Shown piece by piece: positions 1 to 7,988 of a stretch of 64,000 nucleotides of DNA. The position numbers were made by a program, and so were the translations under genes. Under the pieces are notes generated by a model that saw only the letters and a program-made list of their open reading frames with translations, searched no databases and had not been told where the DNA came from. Origin of the DNA: Elizabethkingia occulta (GTDB taxonomy: Bacteria > Bacteroidota > Bacteroidia > Flavobacteriales > Weeksellaceae); assembly GCF_002023715.1 (NCBI RefSeq), contig NZ_MAHX01000002.1, forward strand, positions 273,615-337,614, given 5' to 3'. Every line of letters starts with the position of its first letter. Position 1 is the first letter of the stretch.

Positions 1-412
1 TTTCTTCAATCTGTACATTGATGTTTTGTTCTTGAAAGAATTTAGTCAGGATTTTAGGATATGAAGTAGCAATTTTTTTGTCTTCGAAATAGCTGATTCC
101 GCTGTATTCTTCATCTTTAGGAATAGCCAGGCAAAGATTGCAGGCTGCAAAACCCAGTCTGGAAATAATATCTATATTTTTATCTTTTTCCAGTACCTCG
201 TTTTCACCAAGTATACCTATGTCTACAACTCCCTGTTCTACATATTGAGGGATATCGTCGTCACGAAGAAATAAGATTTCGATTGGGAAATTTTTTGCTG
301 TGGCCTTTAGGATTCTGCTTCCGTTGGAAATATTGATGCCACATTCTTCAAGCAGTTTAAGTGAAGTTTCGCTAAGTCGTCCTTTTTTCTGGATTGCAAT
401 TTTCAGATTCAT
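1..412 (-). CDS. hisG: ATP phosphoribosyltransferase HisG (partial, N-terminal part)
   Basis: First enzyme of histidine biosynthesis; condenses ATP with PRPP in the cytoplasm. The leftward frame opens with an ATG at 412 and stays open to the window edge, giving about 137 residues that begin MNLKIAIQKKGRLSETSLKL. The phosphate-binding style RLSE segment, 'LRDDDIPQYVEQGVVDIGILGENE' type segment (not quoted in full) and the 'SRLGFAACNLCLAIP' stretch are typical of the HisG catalytic domain. The C-terminal part lies outside the window. It is the first structural gene behind the his leader and attenuator at 451-620, so it probably heads the his operon. Identification is by sequence recognition. 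Confidence 0.93.
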   Translation of the reverse strand, partial: MNLKIAIQKKGRLSETSLKLLEECGINISNGSRILKATAKNFPIEILFLRDDDIPQYVEQGVVDIGILGENEVLEKDKNIDIISRLGFAACNLCLAIPKDEEYSGISYFEDKKIATSYPKILTKFFQEQNINVQIEE

Positions 413-450
413 GTCTAATTTTTGATGTTTGGATCTGAGCAGCAATGCAG

Positions 451-490
451 AAAAATAAAAACCCGTCATGACTGCTCAGACGGGTTTTAT
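451..490 (-). terminator. his operon attenuator terminator
   Basis: On the minus strand AAACCCGTC (487-459 region) pairs with GACGGGTTT around an 11-nt loop and is followed by a U-rich tail (TTTATTTTT). It lies between the His-rich leader peptide and hisG, exactly where an attenuator should be. Known logic for his operons: ribosome stalling on His codons prevents this hairpin and allows read-through. The competing antiterminator fold was not worked out. Confidence 0.9.
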
Positions 491-511
491 ATATCTTAGG
501 TGTACACACAA

Positions 512-571
512 CTAATCAACTCGCCTGTTGCAAGAATGATGATGGTGATGATGTACAGCGTTGAATTTCAT
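512..571 (-). CDS. hisL: histidine operon leader peptide
   Basis: A 19-codon leftward ORF, ATG at 571 and TAG at 514-512, encodes MKFNAVHHHHHHSCNRRVD. Six consecutive His codons (CAT CAT CAC CAT CAT CAT) in front of a terminator and hisG are diagnostic of a his attenuator leader. The peptide has no function of its own; its translation senses charged tRNA-His. It is too short for normal gene callers. Promoter elements lie just upstream (591-620) and the terminator lies 22 nt downstream of the stop codon. Confidence 0.93.
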   Translation of the reverse strand: MKFNAVHHHHHHSCNRRVD

Positions 572-590
572 TTTTTGTTTTTCTACTATG

Positions 591-620
591 CAAATCTATA
601 ACTTATTTTTGAACTGCAAA
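591..620 (-). promoter_or_regulatory. his operon promoter (TTTG - 18 nt - TAnnTTTG)
   Basis: Minus strand: TTTG at 620-617, 18 nt, then TAGATTTG at 598-591. This matches the Bacteroidota primary sigma factor consensus. The His leader ATG follows 19 nt downstream. Confidence 0.75.
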
Positions 621-643
621 ATATTTTAGATAATTTTTTTTAA

Positions 644-2053
644 TTAGTGCTTTACACCAGTCAAACTATCGCCATCGGAGCTTTTTAGGCGAAAGAATAT
701 AAGGCTGGCTAATGCCGTTAATACGCCCATGGTAAGGAAAGTATAGCGAAACACGGTTATAGAATTTGAATGATCTACCCAAGGCAGATCACCATATTTA
801 TTCAGAAGGTAAGCACCAACTGATATTCCCAGACTCATGGATAATTGCTGCATAACCATTAGGAGGCTATTGCCATTACTGGCATTTTTATTATCCAGAT
901 CCGACAAGGAAAGTGTATTCATCGTTGCCAGCTGAATAGAGTTTACAGCTCCGTATATAACCAAGAGTGGAATCAGTAATGGCAATGGTGTATTTTGATC
1001 TGGTATAGCAAATAATGAAATAATAACAGCAATGAGAATGGTATTGATAATCAATGTTTTTTTATACCCAAGTTTTTTTACAATAGGAACAACCCATGGT
1101 TTTACCATAATAGTTGTAATAGCTGACGGGATAAGCATCATCCCCGATATAATGGCTGTATGTTTAAAGCCAACCTGAAATAAAAGAGGTAAAAGTAGTG
1201 GCATTCCGCCAATTCCCAGTCGGGTAAGAAGGTTTCCAAAAACACCAATTCTTAATGTTCTTATTTTTATCAGATTAAGATCTATGAGAGGGTTATCTAC
1301 TTTTTTGAAATGGCGGTAATACATATTCATTAAAAGAATACCTGTAGCAAATACCAAAATAAGCCACCAGCCATTGATCACTTTTTCGGAGCCAAGCTCT
1401 ATAGCAACTGTCAGGAGTAGTAGAGAGCCGCTAAACAGTAGCATTCCGGTAAGATCAAATTTTTTGCCTTTATTTACGTAATCAGGCATATATTTTCGGG
1501 CAAAAAGTATTCCGGCGATTCCGATAGGAATATTGATCAGAAAATTCCAGTGCCAGCTGGCAACATCCACGAGCCAGCCACCTAGTGTAGGACCGATAAT
1601 AGGACCAACCAGTCCGGGAATTGTAATAAAATTAATAACTCCCAATAGTTTGTCCTTGGAGTAAGTATATAAGATTGCCAGACGGGAAACCGGAACCATC
1701 ATGGAGCCTCCAATCGCCTGAATAATTCGGGAGAGTATAAGAAAACCTAAATTCGTGGAGAGGGCACAGAGTAATGAGCCTACAGTGAATATTCCGACAG
1801 CCCATATAAATATTTTTTTGGAACCAAATCTATCCGATAACCAACCACTAAGCGGTATTAGTAGGGCAAGGATTAAGACATAAGAAATGATAATGGATTG
1901 CATGGTAAGGGGAGAACGGTTCATGTCTTGCGCAATGGAAGGTAGTGCGGTATTAAGAATGGTTCCGTCCAGCGACTGCATGAAAATTGCCAGAGCAGCT
2001 ATCCAGGGCAGAAATTTATAAGTATTGTTTAAATCTTTATTCTGAGCATTCAT
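644..2053 (-). CDS. mdtD: MFS multidrug efflux transporter, MdtD/EmrB-QacA (DHA2) type
   Basis: Proton-driven inner-membrane drug exporter of 469 aa, the usual size for 14-TM DHA2 transporters. The N-terminal 'FMQSLDGTILNTALPSIAQ' closely parallels E. coli MdtD, including the first-helix Asp of the D-motif. The inter-helix 'GWLSDRFGSKKIF' motif A is intact, and 'ASWHWNFLINIPIGI' is the characteristic helix-6 signature. Many hydrophobic segments cover the full length. It stands alone and is separated from upstream fabF by a perfect terminator. Substrate is unknown. The 12 nt TAAAACACGATG that cover its start codon and the bases just before it recur at the start of the SMR efflux gene at 32683. 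Confidence 0.88.
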   Translation of the reverse strand: MNAQNKDLNNTYKFLPWIAALAIFMQSLDGTILNTALPSIAQDMNRSPLTMQSIIISYVLILALLIPLSGWLSDRFGSKKIFIWAVGIFTVGSLLCALSTNLGFLILSRIIQAIGGSMMVPVSRLAILYTYSKDKLLGVINFITIPGLVGPIIGPTLGGWLVDVASWHWNFLINIPIGIAGILFARKYMPDYVNKGKKFDLTGMLLFSGSLLLLTVAIELGSEKVINGWWLILVFATGILLMNMYYRHFKKVDNPLIDLNLIKIRTLRIGVFGNLLTRLGIGGMPLLLPLLFQVGFKHTAIISGMMLIPSAITTIMVKPWVVPIVKKLGYKKTLIINTILIAVIISLFAIPDQNTPLPLLIPLLVIYGAVNSIQLATMNTLSLSDLDNKNASNGNSLLMVMQQLSMSLGISVGAYLLNKYGDLPWVDHSNSITVFRYTFLTMGVLTALASLIFFRLKSSDGDSLTGVKH

Positions 2054-2113
2054 CGTGTTTTAGATTACTCTTGTATTGTTAAACGTCTCTTTCTCTCAAA
2101 TTTAATAATAAAA

Positions 2114-2137
2114 AAAGAGCTTTAATTAAAGCTCTTT
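2114..2137 (-). terminator. fabF terminator overlapping its stop codon
   Basis: A perfect 24-nt palindrome (arms AAAGAGCTTTAA/TTAAAGCTCTTT) is followed on the minus strand by a T-run. The last four sense codons and the stop of fabF (FKEL-stop) form its left arm and centre, so coding end and terminator are superimposed. Confidence 0.88.
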
Positions 2138-3364
2138 AAATACTACTGTACTGTTATGTCCTCCGAAACCAAATGCATTACTCATCGCTGTTTTCACTTC
2201 TTTGTGTAATGATTCATTAAATACAATCTGTATTTCTTCCGGAATCTCAGGATCCGGTTCTGTCATATTGATTGTAGGCGGAACAATATTATCATTAATT
2301 GCTTTAATAGAAATAATAGCTTCAATAGCTCCTGCAGCACCAAGCAGGTGTCCAGTCATGGATTTTGTAGAGCTTACATGAAGGTTTTTTGATCCTCCGA
2401 ATACTGTTTTCACAGCATTAACTTCTGCAATATCACCAATTGGAGTAGATGTTGCGTGAAGGTTCAGATAGTCAAGCTCTTCAGGTTTTACTCCCGCTTC
2501 TTCCAAAGCCAGTTGCATAGATTTAGAAGCACCCAAACCTTGTGGATGTGGAGAGGTAATATGATAAGCATCTGCAGTCATTGCAGCACCTACTACCTCA
2601 GCATATATTTTTGCACCTCTTGCCTTTGCATGCTCATATTCTTCTAATATCAAAGCAGCTCCACCTTCTCCCATAACAAAACCATCTCGGTCTTTATCAA
2701 AAGGTCTGCTGGCAGTTTGTGGATCATTATTTCGGGCAGTCATCGCTTTTAATGCAGCAAAACCTCCGAAAGAAGCCGGAGTAATTCCAGCTTCTGATCC
2801 TCCGGTGATAAAAGCCTTTGCTTTACCAATACGGATGTAGTTAAAAGCATCCATAATAGCACTGTTTCCTGTAGCACATGCGGATACAGGAGTATAGTTG
2901 ATTCCCTGTAAACCAAATTTCATAGAAATAAGGCCTGAAGCCATATTGACTAATAATTTTGGAATAAAGAAAGGATTGAAACGTGGATTTTTGTCTCCAT
3001 TTATATAATTCTCAACTTCATTTTCAAAGGTTTGCATTCCGCCTTGTCCTGTTCCCCAGATTACACCAAAATCGAACGGATCCATTTTGGACAGATCAAA
3101 ATTGGCATCTTCCATAGCCTGAGCAGCACTGTATAATGCATATTGTGTAAAGAGATCACTACGTTTGATCTCATTTTTATCTAGATATTTTAGCGGGTCA
3201 AAACCTTTTACTTCGCATGCTACCTGAGTTCTGAAACGGGTAGAATCAAAATGTGTTACTTTATTTCCTGCACTTTTTCCGGCGGTAATATTACTCCAGA
3301 ATTCTTCAACGTTACTTCCTAAAGGATTTATAGTTCCTAATCCTGTAACAACAACTCTTTTCAT
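2126..3364 (-). CDS. fabF: beta-ketoacyl-ACP synthase II (FabF)
   Basis: Elongating condensing enzyme of type II fatty-acid synthesis (malonyl-ACP plus acyl-ACP). From the ATG at 3364 the protein is 412 aa, the normal FabF length, and begins MKRVVVTGLGTINPLGSNVE. The frame is open further upstream, but that extension is atypical, and the -7 box TATATTTG at 3417-3410 would lie inside it. The catalytic triad is complete: Cys in 'VSACATGNSAI', His in 'LNLHATSTPIGD' and His in 'KSMTGHLLGAAG'. The glycine-rich 'AFGFGGHNSTVVF' closes the fold. acpP, often adjacent in other bacteria, is not here. Confidence 0.96.
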   Translation of the reverse strand: MKRVVVTGLGTINPLGSNVEEFWSNITAGKSAGNKVTHFDSTRFRTQVACEVKGFDPLKYLDKNEIKRSDLFTQYALYSAAQAMEDANFDLSKMDPFDFGVIWGTGQGGMQTFENEVENYINGDKNPRFNPFFIPKLLVNMASGLISMKFGLQGINYTPVSACATGNSAIMDAFNYIRIGKAKAFITGGSEAGITPASFGGFAALKAMTARNNDPQTASRPFDKDRDGFVMGEGGAALILEEYEHAKARGAKIYAEVVGAAMTADAYHITSPHPQGLGASKSMQLALEEAGVKPEELDYLNLHATSTPIGDIAEVNAVKTVFGGSKNLHVSSTKSMTGHLLGAAGAIEAIISIKAINDNIVPPTINMTEPDPEIPEEIQIVFNESLHKEVKTAMSNAFGFGGHNSTVVFKEL

Positions 3365-3409
3365 TGTAAACTTTATATAATAAATCTGGGCTTTTAAAAA
3401 AACGAAATG

Positions 3410-3417
3410 CAAATATA
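3410..3417 (-). promoter_or_regulatory. fabF promoter -7 element
   Basis: Minus-strand TATATTTG, matching TAnnTTTG, 45 nt upstream of the chosen fabF ATG. It supports the shorter 412-aa start. Confidence 0.55.
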
Positions 3418-3482
3418 CGGCAAGAAGCATAAACTATGCTATAGATAATATATATTGCGCTAAAAAAGCTTTATAAAAAGTT

Positions 3483-4367
3483 TTATTTTAAAGATGTTGC
3501 AGGTAGAGGTACAAACTCTGTCTCTCCTGGTACTTTAGGGAATTTTTGATCTTTCCAGTCATGTTTTGCCTGTTCAATTATTTGTTTGTCAGAGCTTACG
3601 AAGTTCCAGTGAATATATCTTTCTTCCGGAAAAGGTTCTCCACCGAAAATATAAACAGTGGTATTCGCATCCATTTCAAATTCACATAATTTTGCATCTT
3701 TTGCTATTAAAATGAATTTTGGTTCATAAGTATTGCCCTCACTTTTGATATTACCTTCCAGAATGTACAATGCACTTTCACCATAAAGATCATTTCCTAT
3801 GCTGATTTTAGCAGGTTTGTCTCCGGTTTTAATCTCTACGAAGTATAATTTGCTGTGTACAGGAACAGGTGATGTTTTACCAAAAGCTTCACCTGCGATT
3901 AGTTTATAGTGTACCCCATCTGTTTCCCATGTAGGTATATCAGATGCTTCTATATGATGAAAGCTAGGCTCACTACCTTCAAGATGCTTTGGAAGAGCAA
4001 CCCAGATTTGCAATCCATGTAATCTTTTATCGGTATGACGAAGATATTCAGGAGTTCTTTCTGAATGTACAACACCTTTCCCTGCAGTCATCCAGTTAAC
4101 AGCGCCAGGTTGAATTTCTACTGCAGAGCCTATACTGTCACGATGGAATATTGAACCTTCAAATAAATAAGTTAATGTAGAAAGGCCAATGTGTGGGTGT
4201 GGCGGTACATCCAGATTTTGATAATCTTTTAAGTTTGCAGGCCCCATATGGTCGATAAAAACGAATGGTCCTACTGATCTTTTTTCAATAAAAGGAAGGA
4301 GTCTTCCTACCATAAAATTACCAATATCTGCTGCCCTTTCCGGGATGATGATTCCTATATTTGACAT
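3483..4367 (-). CDS. pirin family protein (cupin)
   Basis: A 294-aa bicupin of the pirin family, usual length about 280-300 aa. The N-terminal cupin carries the metal-binding set: His-x-His in 'PPHPHIGLSTLTYLFEG', and His/Glu in 'GVVHSERTPEYL'. The 'NWMTAGKGVVHSER' stretch is a pirin signature. Members are iron-containing proteins; some have quercetinase activity and others are regulators, so the substrate cannot be assigned. It follows a small GNAT gene by 18 nt and shares a leftward block with a second, divergent pirin at 4924-5799. Confidence 0.88.
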   Translation of the reverse strand: MSNIGIIIPERAADIGNFMVGRLLPFIEKRSVGPFVFIDHMGPANLKDYQNLDVPPHPHIGLSTLTYLFEGSIFHRDSIGSAVEIQPGAVNWMTAGKGVVHSERTPEYLRHTDKRLHGLQIWVALPKHLEGSEPSFHHIEASDIPTWETDGVHYKLIAGEAFGKTSPVPVHSKLYFVEIKTGDKPAKISIGNDLYGESALYILEGNIKSEGNTYEPKFILIAKDAKLCEFEMDANTTVYIFGGEPFPEERYIHWNFVSSDKQIIEQAKHDWKDQKFPKVPGETEFVPLPATSLK

Positions 4368-4385
4368 GTTTGTTTGTTTTAATTT

Positions 4386-4688
4386 TTATAAAGAAGTTAC
4401 ATTATCGGCTACGATTCTTTTCCATTCCGGATGTCTCTTGATATAAGCAACTACCAAAGGACAAAGTGGGTTGAGCTTTTTGCCGCTTTCTTCTATTGCT
4501 GCCAATGTTTTCTCGATTACAGCTGTAGATGCACCCATTCCCTGTAATGCAGGTTCTACTTCGGTATGAAGAAGGGTAATAGTGCTGTTGCTTTCCCTGT
4601 AAGTAATAAAGGCTTTACTGCCATCTATTTCAATTTCGTATTGTTGAGGTGCTTTAATCAACGGGATGTTTTCAAATTCTGGTTTCAT
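4386..4688 (-). CDS. small GNAT-like N-acetyltransferase (YjdJ/COG2388 type)
   Basis: A 100-aa protein with the truncated acetyltransferase fold typical of COG2388. It has an N-terminal 'FITYRESNSTITLLHTEVEP' strand region, the acetyl-CoA pyrophosphate-binding loop 'ALQGMGASTAVIEKTL' and the family-specific ending 'LNPLCPLVVAYIKRHPEW'. The substrate is unknown. It is probably cotranscribed with the pirin gene 18 nt downstream. The upstream intergenic segment (4689-4923) carries an inverted-repeat element. Confidence 0.82.
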   Translation of the reverse strand: MKPEFENIPLIKAPQQYEIEIDGSKAFITYRESNSTITLLHTEVEPALQGMGASTAVIEKTLAAIEESGKKLNPLCPLVVAYIKRHPEWKRIVADNVTSL

Positions 4689-4730
4689 AATATTTGTTTT
4701 TAGATATGTTTAGCGATATTCATGTAATAG

Positions 4731-4920
4731 TTTATTTTAACCGCAAAAGAAACAAAAGTTTTTCTGAAAATATTAAGCTTCGAAAGTATCTTCCTTTTAT
4801 TTTGAGGTGTCAGGCTGAGCTGAGTTTATAGTGAACCTGGCGAAATATCGAAGCCAACATTTGTTTAAATTAAAATTTAAAATGAATCTTATTCTTTTTG
4901 TTTCTTTTGTGGTTTATAAA
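4731..4920. repeat. MITE-like inverted-repeat element
   Basis: A 190-bp intergenic segment bounded by imperfect inverted repeats. The left end contains AACCGCAAAAGAAACAAAAG; the right end contains its near-complement (TTTGTTTCTTTTGTGGTTTA). Inside, around 4789-4853, is CTTCCTTTTATTTTGAGG followed by TGTCAGGCTGAG, which is closely similar to the core of the element at 48513-48654. No ORF. A solo copy of the end sequence lies at 32217-32245. Confidence 0.6.
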
Positions 4921-4923
4921 ATA

Positions 4924-5799
4924 TTAGTCTTGTAAAGTTCCGAATTTTCCTCTGTTAAAATCATCAAAAGCTTGAATAATTTCTTCACGGGTATTCATTA
5001 CAAACGGACCATGAGCAAAAATGGGCTCATTGATAGGTTCCCCGCTCATAATTAGAACAATTGCATTTTCTGTTGCTTCAATAGTGAAATCTTCACCATT
5101 GTTTTCAAAAAGTATAAAGTTATCGGTTGGCGCATCGATCCCGTTTACTTTTACACTTCCTTCAATAACCAATGCTGCAGTGTTGTAATTTGCAGGGAAA
5201 CTAAAGCTTGCTTTTCCACCTGCATTCAACTTAGCATTCATTAAGTTTACCGGAGTAAATGTAAAGGCCGGGCCTTTGTGTTCATTATAATTTCCGGCGA
5301 TAATCTCAATACTTCCAGCCTGATCAGGAAGATCAACTTTTGTCATATTGGCATTTGTGATTGCCTGATATTTAGGAGCTGATGTTTTATCTTTTGCAGG
5401 AAGATTTACCCACAATTGTACCATCTGAAACTCACCACCAGTACGGTTGAAGTTTTCTTCATGGTATTCTTTGTGTAATATACCGGAGGCAGCTGTCATC
5501 CATTGTACATCTCCCTCACCAATAACTCCGCCACCACCACTGCTGTCATGGTGTGCAACACGCCCCTTATAAGCTATAGTAACGGTTTCAAATCCTTTGT
5601 GTGGATGCACGCCAACACCTTTTAAATGTTCACTAGGCGGGAAGACAAATTTTGAGTTGTAATCCAACATAATAAACGGGCTCATACGTTGCATACTAAG
5701 TCCTGATACGCCAGGGATAAAGTTATGCACACGGAATCCATCTCCTACGAAATGTGTTCCTTGTGGTGCTATTACTGCTTCTATTTTTTTAGTGTTCAT
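4924..5799 (-). CDS. pirin family protein (cupin)
   Basis: A 291-aa bicupin pirin, clearly divergent from the one at 3483-4367. The metal-binding residues are visible in 'GVGVHPHKGFETVTIAYKG' (His-x-His) and 'ASGILHKEYHEENF' (His and Glu), with the family motif 'GDVQWMTAASGILH' between. The C-terminal cupin ends with 'MSGEPINEPIFAHGPFVMNT', typical of YhhW/pirin proteins that cap with a 'FVMNT' segment. Function may be quercetinase-like dioxygenase or redox-linked regulation; not resolvable from sequence. It is separated from the GNAT/pirin pair by the repeat element at 4731-4920. Confidence 0.88.
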   Translation of the reverse strand: MNTKKIEAVIAPQGTHFVGDGFRVHNFIPGVSGLSMQRMSPFIMLDYNSKFVFPPSEHLKGVGVHPHKGFETVTIAYKGRVAHHDSSGGGGVIGEGDVQWMTAASGILHKEYHEENFNRTGGEFQMVQLWVNLPAKDKTSAPKYQAITNANMTKVDLPDQAGSIEIIAGNYNEHKGPAFTFTPVNLMNAKLNAGGKASFSFPANYNTAALVIEGSVKVNGIDAPTDNFILFENNGEDFTIEATENAIVLIMSGEPINEPIFAHGPFVMNTREEIIQAFDDFNRGKFGTLQD

Positions 5800-5850
5800 G
5801 ATGTCTGATTTATAAGTTGTGATTGTGAATTAATTTTGCCAATTGCTGAA

Positions 5851-6201
5851 TTAGTTGCTGCAATACAGAGGATGGCTGGCAAACATATTATCTGTAAAAG
5901 AATAGTTTTGCTGTTTTTGTATTTTTAAATCTTCTGCAATCTGATTACTTTTCTCAATAATATCTGCAGCAGATGAAAAAGAAAATACAAGTACATCGCT
6001 TTGCTGAAAGCCTGCTATTTTCTGTAATTTAGAAACTGAATCTTTGTCAAAATTGTTTTCCAAAGCAATGAGATTGAAATCAATGCTCTGAATTTTTTCA
6101 ATAGCAGTTTCTATATTGTCTACTAATGTGATTTTCCAGTTGTTGAACTGGCTGAAATCGATTTGTTGGTTGGTTACCAAAAGCATTTCTAAAGTTTTCA
6201 T
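5851..6201 (-). CDS. hypothetical protein, possible receiver-like fold
   Basis: About 116 aa from the ATG at 6201 (MKTLEMLLVTNQQIDFSQF); an ATG at 6213 and another start at 6225 would lengthen it by 4 or 8 residues. Alternating hydrophobic strands ('LEMLLVTN', 'WKITLVDN', 'FNLIALEN', 'SDVLVFSF') and helices resemble a degenerate CheY-like alpha/beta domain. The usual phosphoacceptor Asp is not evident: the corresponding strand ends in ALENN. No signal peptide or membrane segment. It lies 51 nt upstream of the second pirin and could be cotranscribed with it. I do not recognise a family. Confidence 0.6.
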   Translation of the reverse strand: MKTLEMLLVTNQQIDFSQFNNWKITLVDNIETAIEKIQSIDFNLIALENNFDKDSVSKLQKIAGFQQSDVLVFSFSSAADIIEKSNQIAEDLKIQKQQNYSFTDNMFASHPLYCSN

Positions 6202-6327
6202 AATAACTCTCATTTTGTAGTACAAAGATATAATGACAGAAAAGCGAATGAATTGATGTAGGATAAGATGTGCAGGTTTTCTAATAGAAGGGAACGATAG
6301 CTGTTTTCTATTAAATAAAAACTACAG

Positions 6328-6335
6328 TATATTTA
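6328..6335 (+). promoter_or_regulatory. -7-like element 4 nt before a start codon
   Basis: TATATTTA (one mismatch to TAnnTTTG) ends 4 nt before the ATG at 6340. Same geometry as at pcm, polA and the sterol-desaturase gene. Confidence 0.4.
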
Positions 6336-6339
6336 CCTT

Positions 6340-6861
6340 ATGAAGAAGTATATAGGGCTAAGCTTATTCTTGCTTGTTATGATAGCTGCTGTTTCTGTAA
6401 AAGGACAACAGAAATATTGTGATTCTCTGCGAGGAGAAATACCACGTTTTTGCAAACTAATAGAAGATGAAGCGATTGAAGAATTTCCAAAAGATTATGC
6501 CAGAATAGGGAAGTGTATAGAAATAGATGCTGTAATACCTGTGTTGCTTAATTTTAATATGATGAAGCTAAAAGCACTTGAACTTCAGAAAAAAGAAGAT
6601 CGTTTATTCACTTATGGTGACTGGATGCTAATTATTGAAAAATATAAAAAACTTCCTGAGTATTATGATGTAAAAGAAGTAATGGAACTGCTTGATCATA
6701 GAATAAATATCGCTGACTGGAATAAGATTGAAAAAGTAATCCGAAAATATGTACTACCCGTTTATTTGAAGAAAATAAATTTAGATGAGGTAAAGAAAAA
6801 GCTTTTTTCTCCGGAAAATAGCGAAAAAAGCTTTTCAGATGTTTTGGGGAGATTAAAGTAA
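6340..6861 (+). CDS. exported hypothetical protein
   Basis: 173 aa with a clear Sec signal peptide (MKKYIGLSLFLLVMIAAVSVKGQ, cleavage near residue 23; shown here only for position). The mature part is Lys/Glu-rich and largely helical, with two Cys residues close to the new N-terminus ('KYCDSLRGEIPRFCKL') and one further Cys at 'RIGKCIEI'. These could form disulfides in the periplasm. No recognisable domain. It is a single rightward gene, convergent with the serine hydrolase that ends 12 nt away. A -7-like box sits 4 nt upstream of the ATG. Confidence 0.7.
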   Translation: MKKYIGLSLFLLVMIAAVSVKGQQKYCDSLRGEIPRFCKLIEDEAIEEFPKDYARIGKCIEIDAVIPVLLNFNMMKLKALELQKKEDRLFTYGDWMLIIEKYKKLPEYYDVKEVMELLDHRINIADWNKIEKVIRKYVLPVYLKKINLDEVKKKLFSPENSEKSFSDVLGRLK

Positions 6862-6872
6862 AGCTGTTTCTT

Positions 6873-7955
6873 TTAAGGATATTGCTTCCTAAGAAGTTTT
6901 AAAAATTTAAATAAACCATCCTGAGCTTGCGCACTACCATTATTGATTAAAATAATATAAGCTTTTGGTTCCGATCTGTTTATATGTGTATAAGCAAAGA
7001 AAGTTCCGTCCGTGCCTAAGTGCTCTGAATATTTAGTCTTATTTTGAATAAAATTTCCCCAGCCTATACTATAGTGGTCGGATGAATTGAATAAATACTG
7101 ATAGGTTTTCGCTTTCAAAAAGTTATCCTTTCCTGCCAGTCCCTGTAAATTGAGTTGGATGAATTTTGAATAATTGATAATATTCATGCTGATATCTCCG
7201 GCAGGTTCTGCCAGACTAAGATCATATTTGGTTTCCGGAGGGATACTAACCAGTTTAGTATCTATCCAATGTCCCCATGGCTGATTGATGTTAGTTCTGT
7301 TGGGCCACCCCAGGTTATATTGTAATTTTAATTTGTCCTTTAAAACGTCCTGAACCAATTGCTCCCATGTTTTTCCACTGGCTTTTTCCAGCATTAGGGC
7401 AGCAACACTATAACCTGCATTAGAATAATTGTAGGGTTTATCGTTTTCTACCGGAGGGAGTGTTAGGACATATTTAGCGAAAGCCTGCCTTTTTTCAACT
7501 TTGTTTCCGTTAAATTCAGGAAGTTTCTGGTATTCGGCTCCTGATGTATAAGCCTGTATTTTGGCTTTATGTTCCAGAAGTTGACTAAGTGTAATGTTTT
7601 GATATTGAGGATTACTCTTATCTTTTAGTTCAGGAAACAAATCGAAAAATTTTGTGTCCCAATTAATCTTATTTTGTTCGGTTAAATAACCAGCAATAAA
7701 GCCTGTAATAGCCTTTGTGTTGGATCCTAAATGAAAAAAATCATTGATGTTGGCATTTGGCTTTTCATTGATTTGCTCAATCCGGTGATGGCCGATTACC
7801 TTTTGTATCAATATTTTATCAGGTGTTACAACTGCATAAGCCATTTCCGGGATGTGGTTAGCCTTGATAATACTATCAGCAGTTTTTTCTAAACGCTGTT
7901 GAGCACTAAGATTTAGAATTAGTAACAGAAATGAAAAAGATAATCGTTTTTTCAT
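6873..7955 (-). CDS. exported serine hydrolase of the class C beta-lactamase/PBP family
   Basis: 360 aa with a signal peptide (cleavage after 'LNLSAQ'). The three active-site motifs of the beta-lactamase/DD-peptidase (PF00144) fold are intact: SxxK in 'HLGSNTKAITGF', YxN in 'KPYNYSNAGYSVAA', and the KTG-equivalent HxG in 'SEHLGTDGTFF'. Family members include AmpC-like enzymes, D-aminopeptidases and esterases; there is no strong reason to call it a resistance enzyme. It lies downstream of the methyltransferase/hemJ genes in the same orientation, 33 nt away. A second family member is at 57267-58427. Confidence 0.87.
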   Translation of the reverse strand: MKKRLSFSFLLLILNLSAQQRLEKTADSIIKANHIPEMAYAVVTPDKILIQKVIGHHRIEQINEKPNANINDFFHLGSNTKAITGFIAGYLTEQNKINWDTKFFDLFPELKDKSNPQYQNITLSQLLEHKAKIQAYTSGAEYQKLPEFNGNKVEKRQAFAKYVLTLPPVENDKPYNYSNAGYSVAALMLEKASGKTWEQLVQDVLKDKLKLQYNLGWPNRTNINQPWGHWIDTKLVSIPPETKYDLSLAEPAGDISMNIINYSKFIQLNLQGLAGKDNFLKAKTYQYLFNSSDHYSIGWGNFIQNKTKYSEHLGTDGTFFAYTHINRSEPKAYIILINNGSAQAQDGLFKFLKLLRKQYP

Positions 7956-7988
7956 TAGATAAATATTTATGATTTTAATGTTTTACGC

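Noticed and set aside
3365..3430. Longer FabF N-terminus
   Set aside because: Extra 22 residues are not part of the family and overlap the -7 promoter box.
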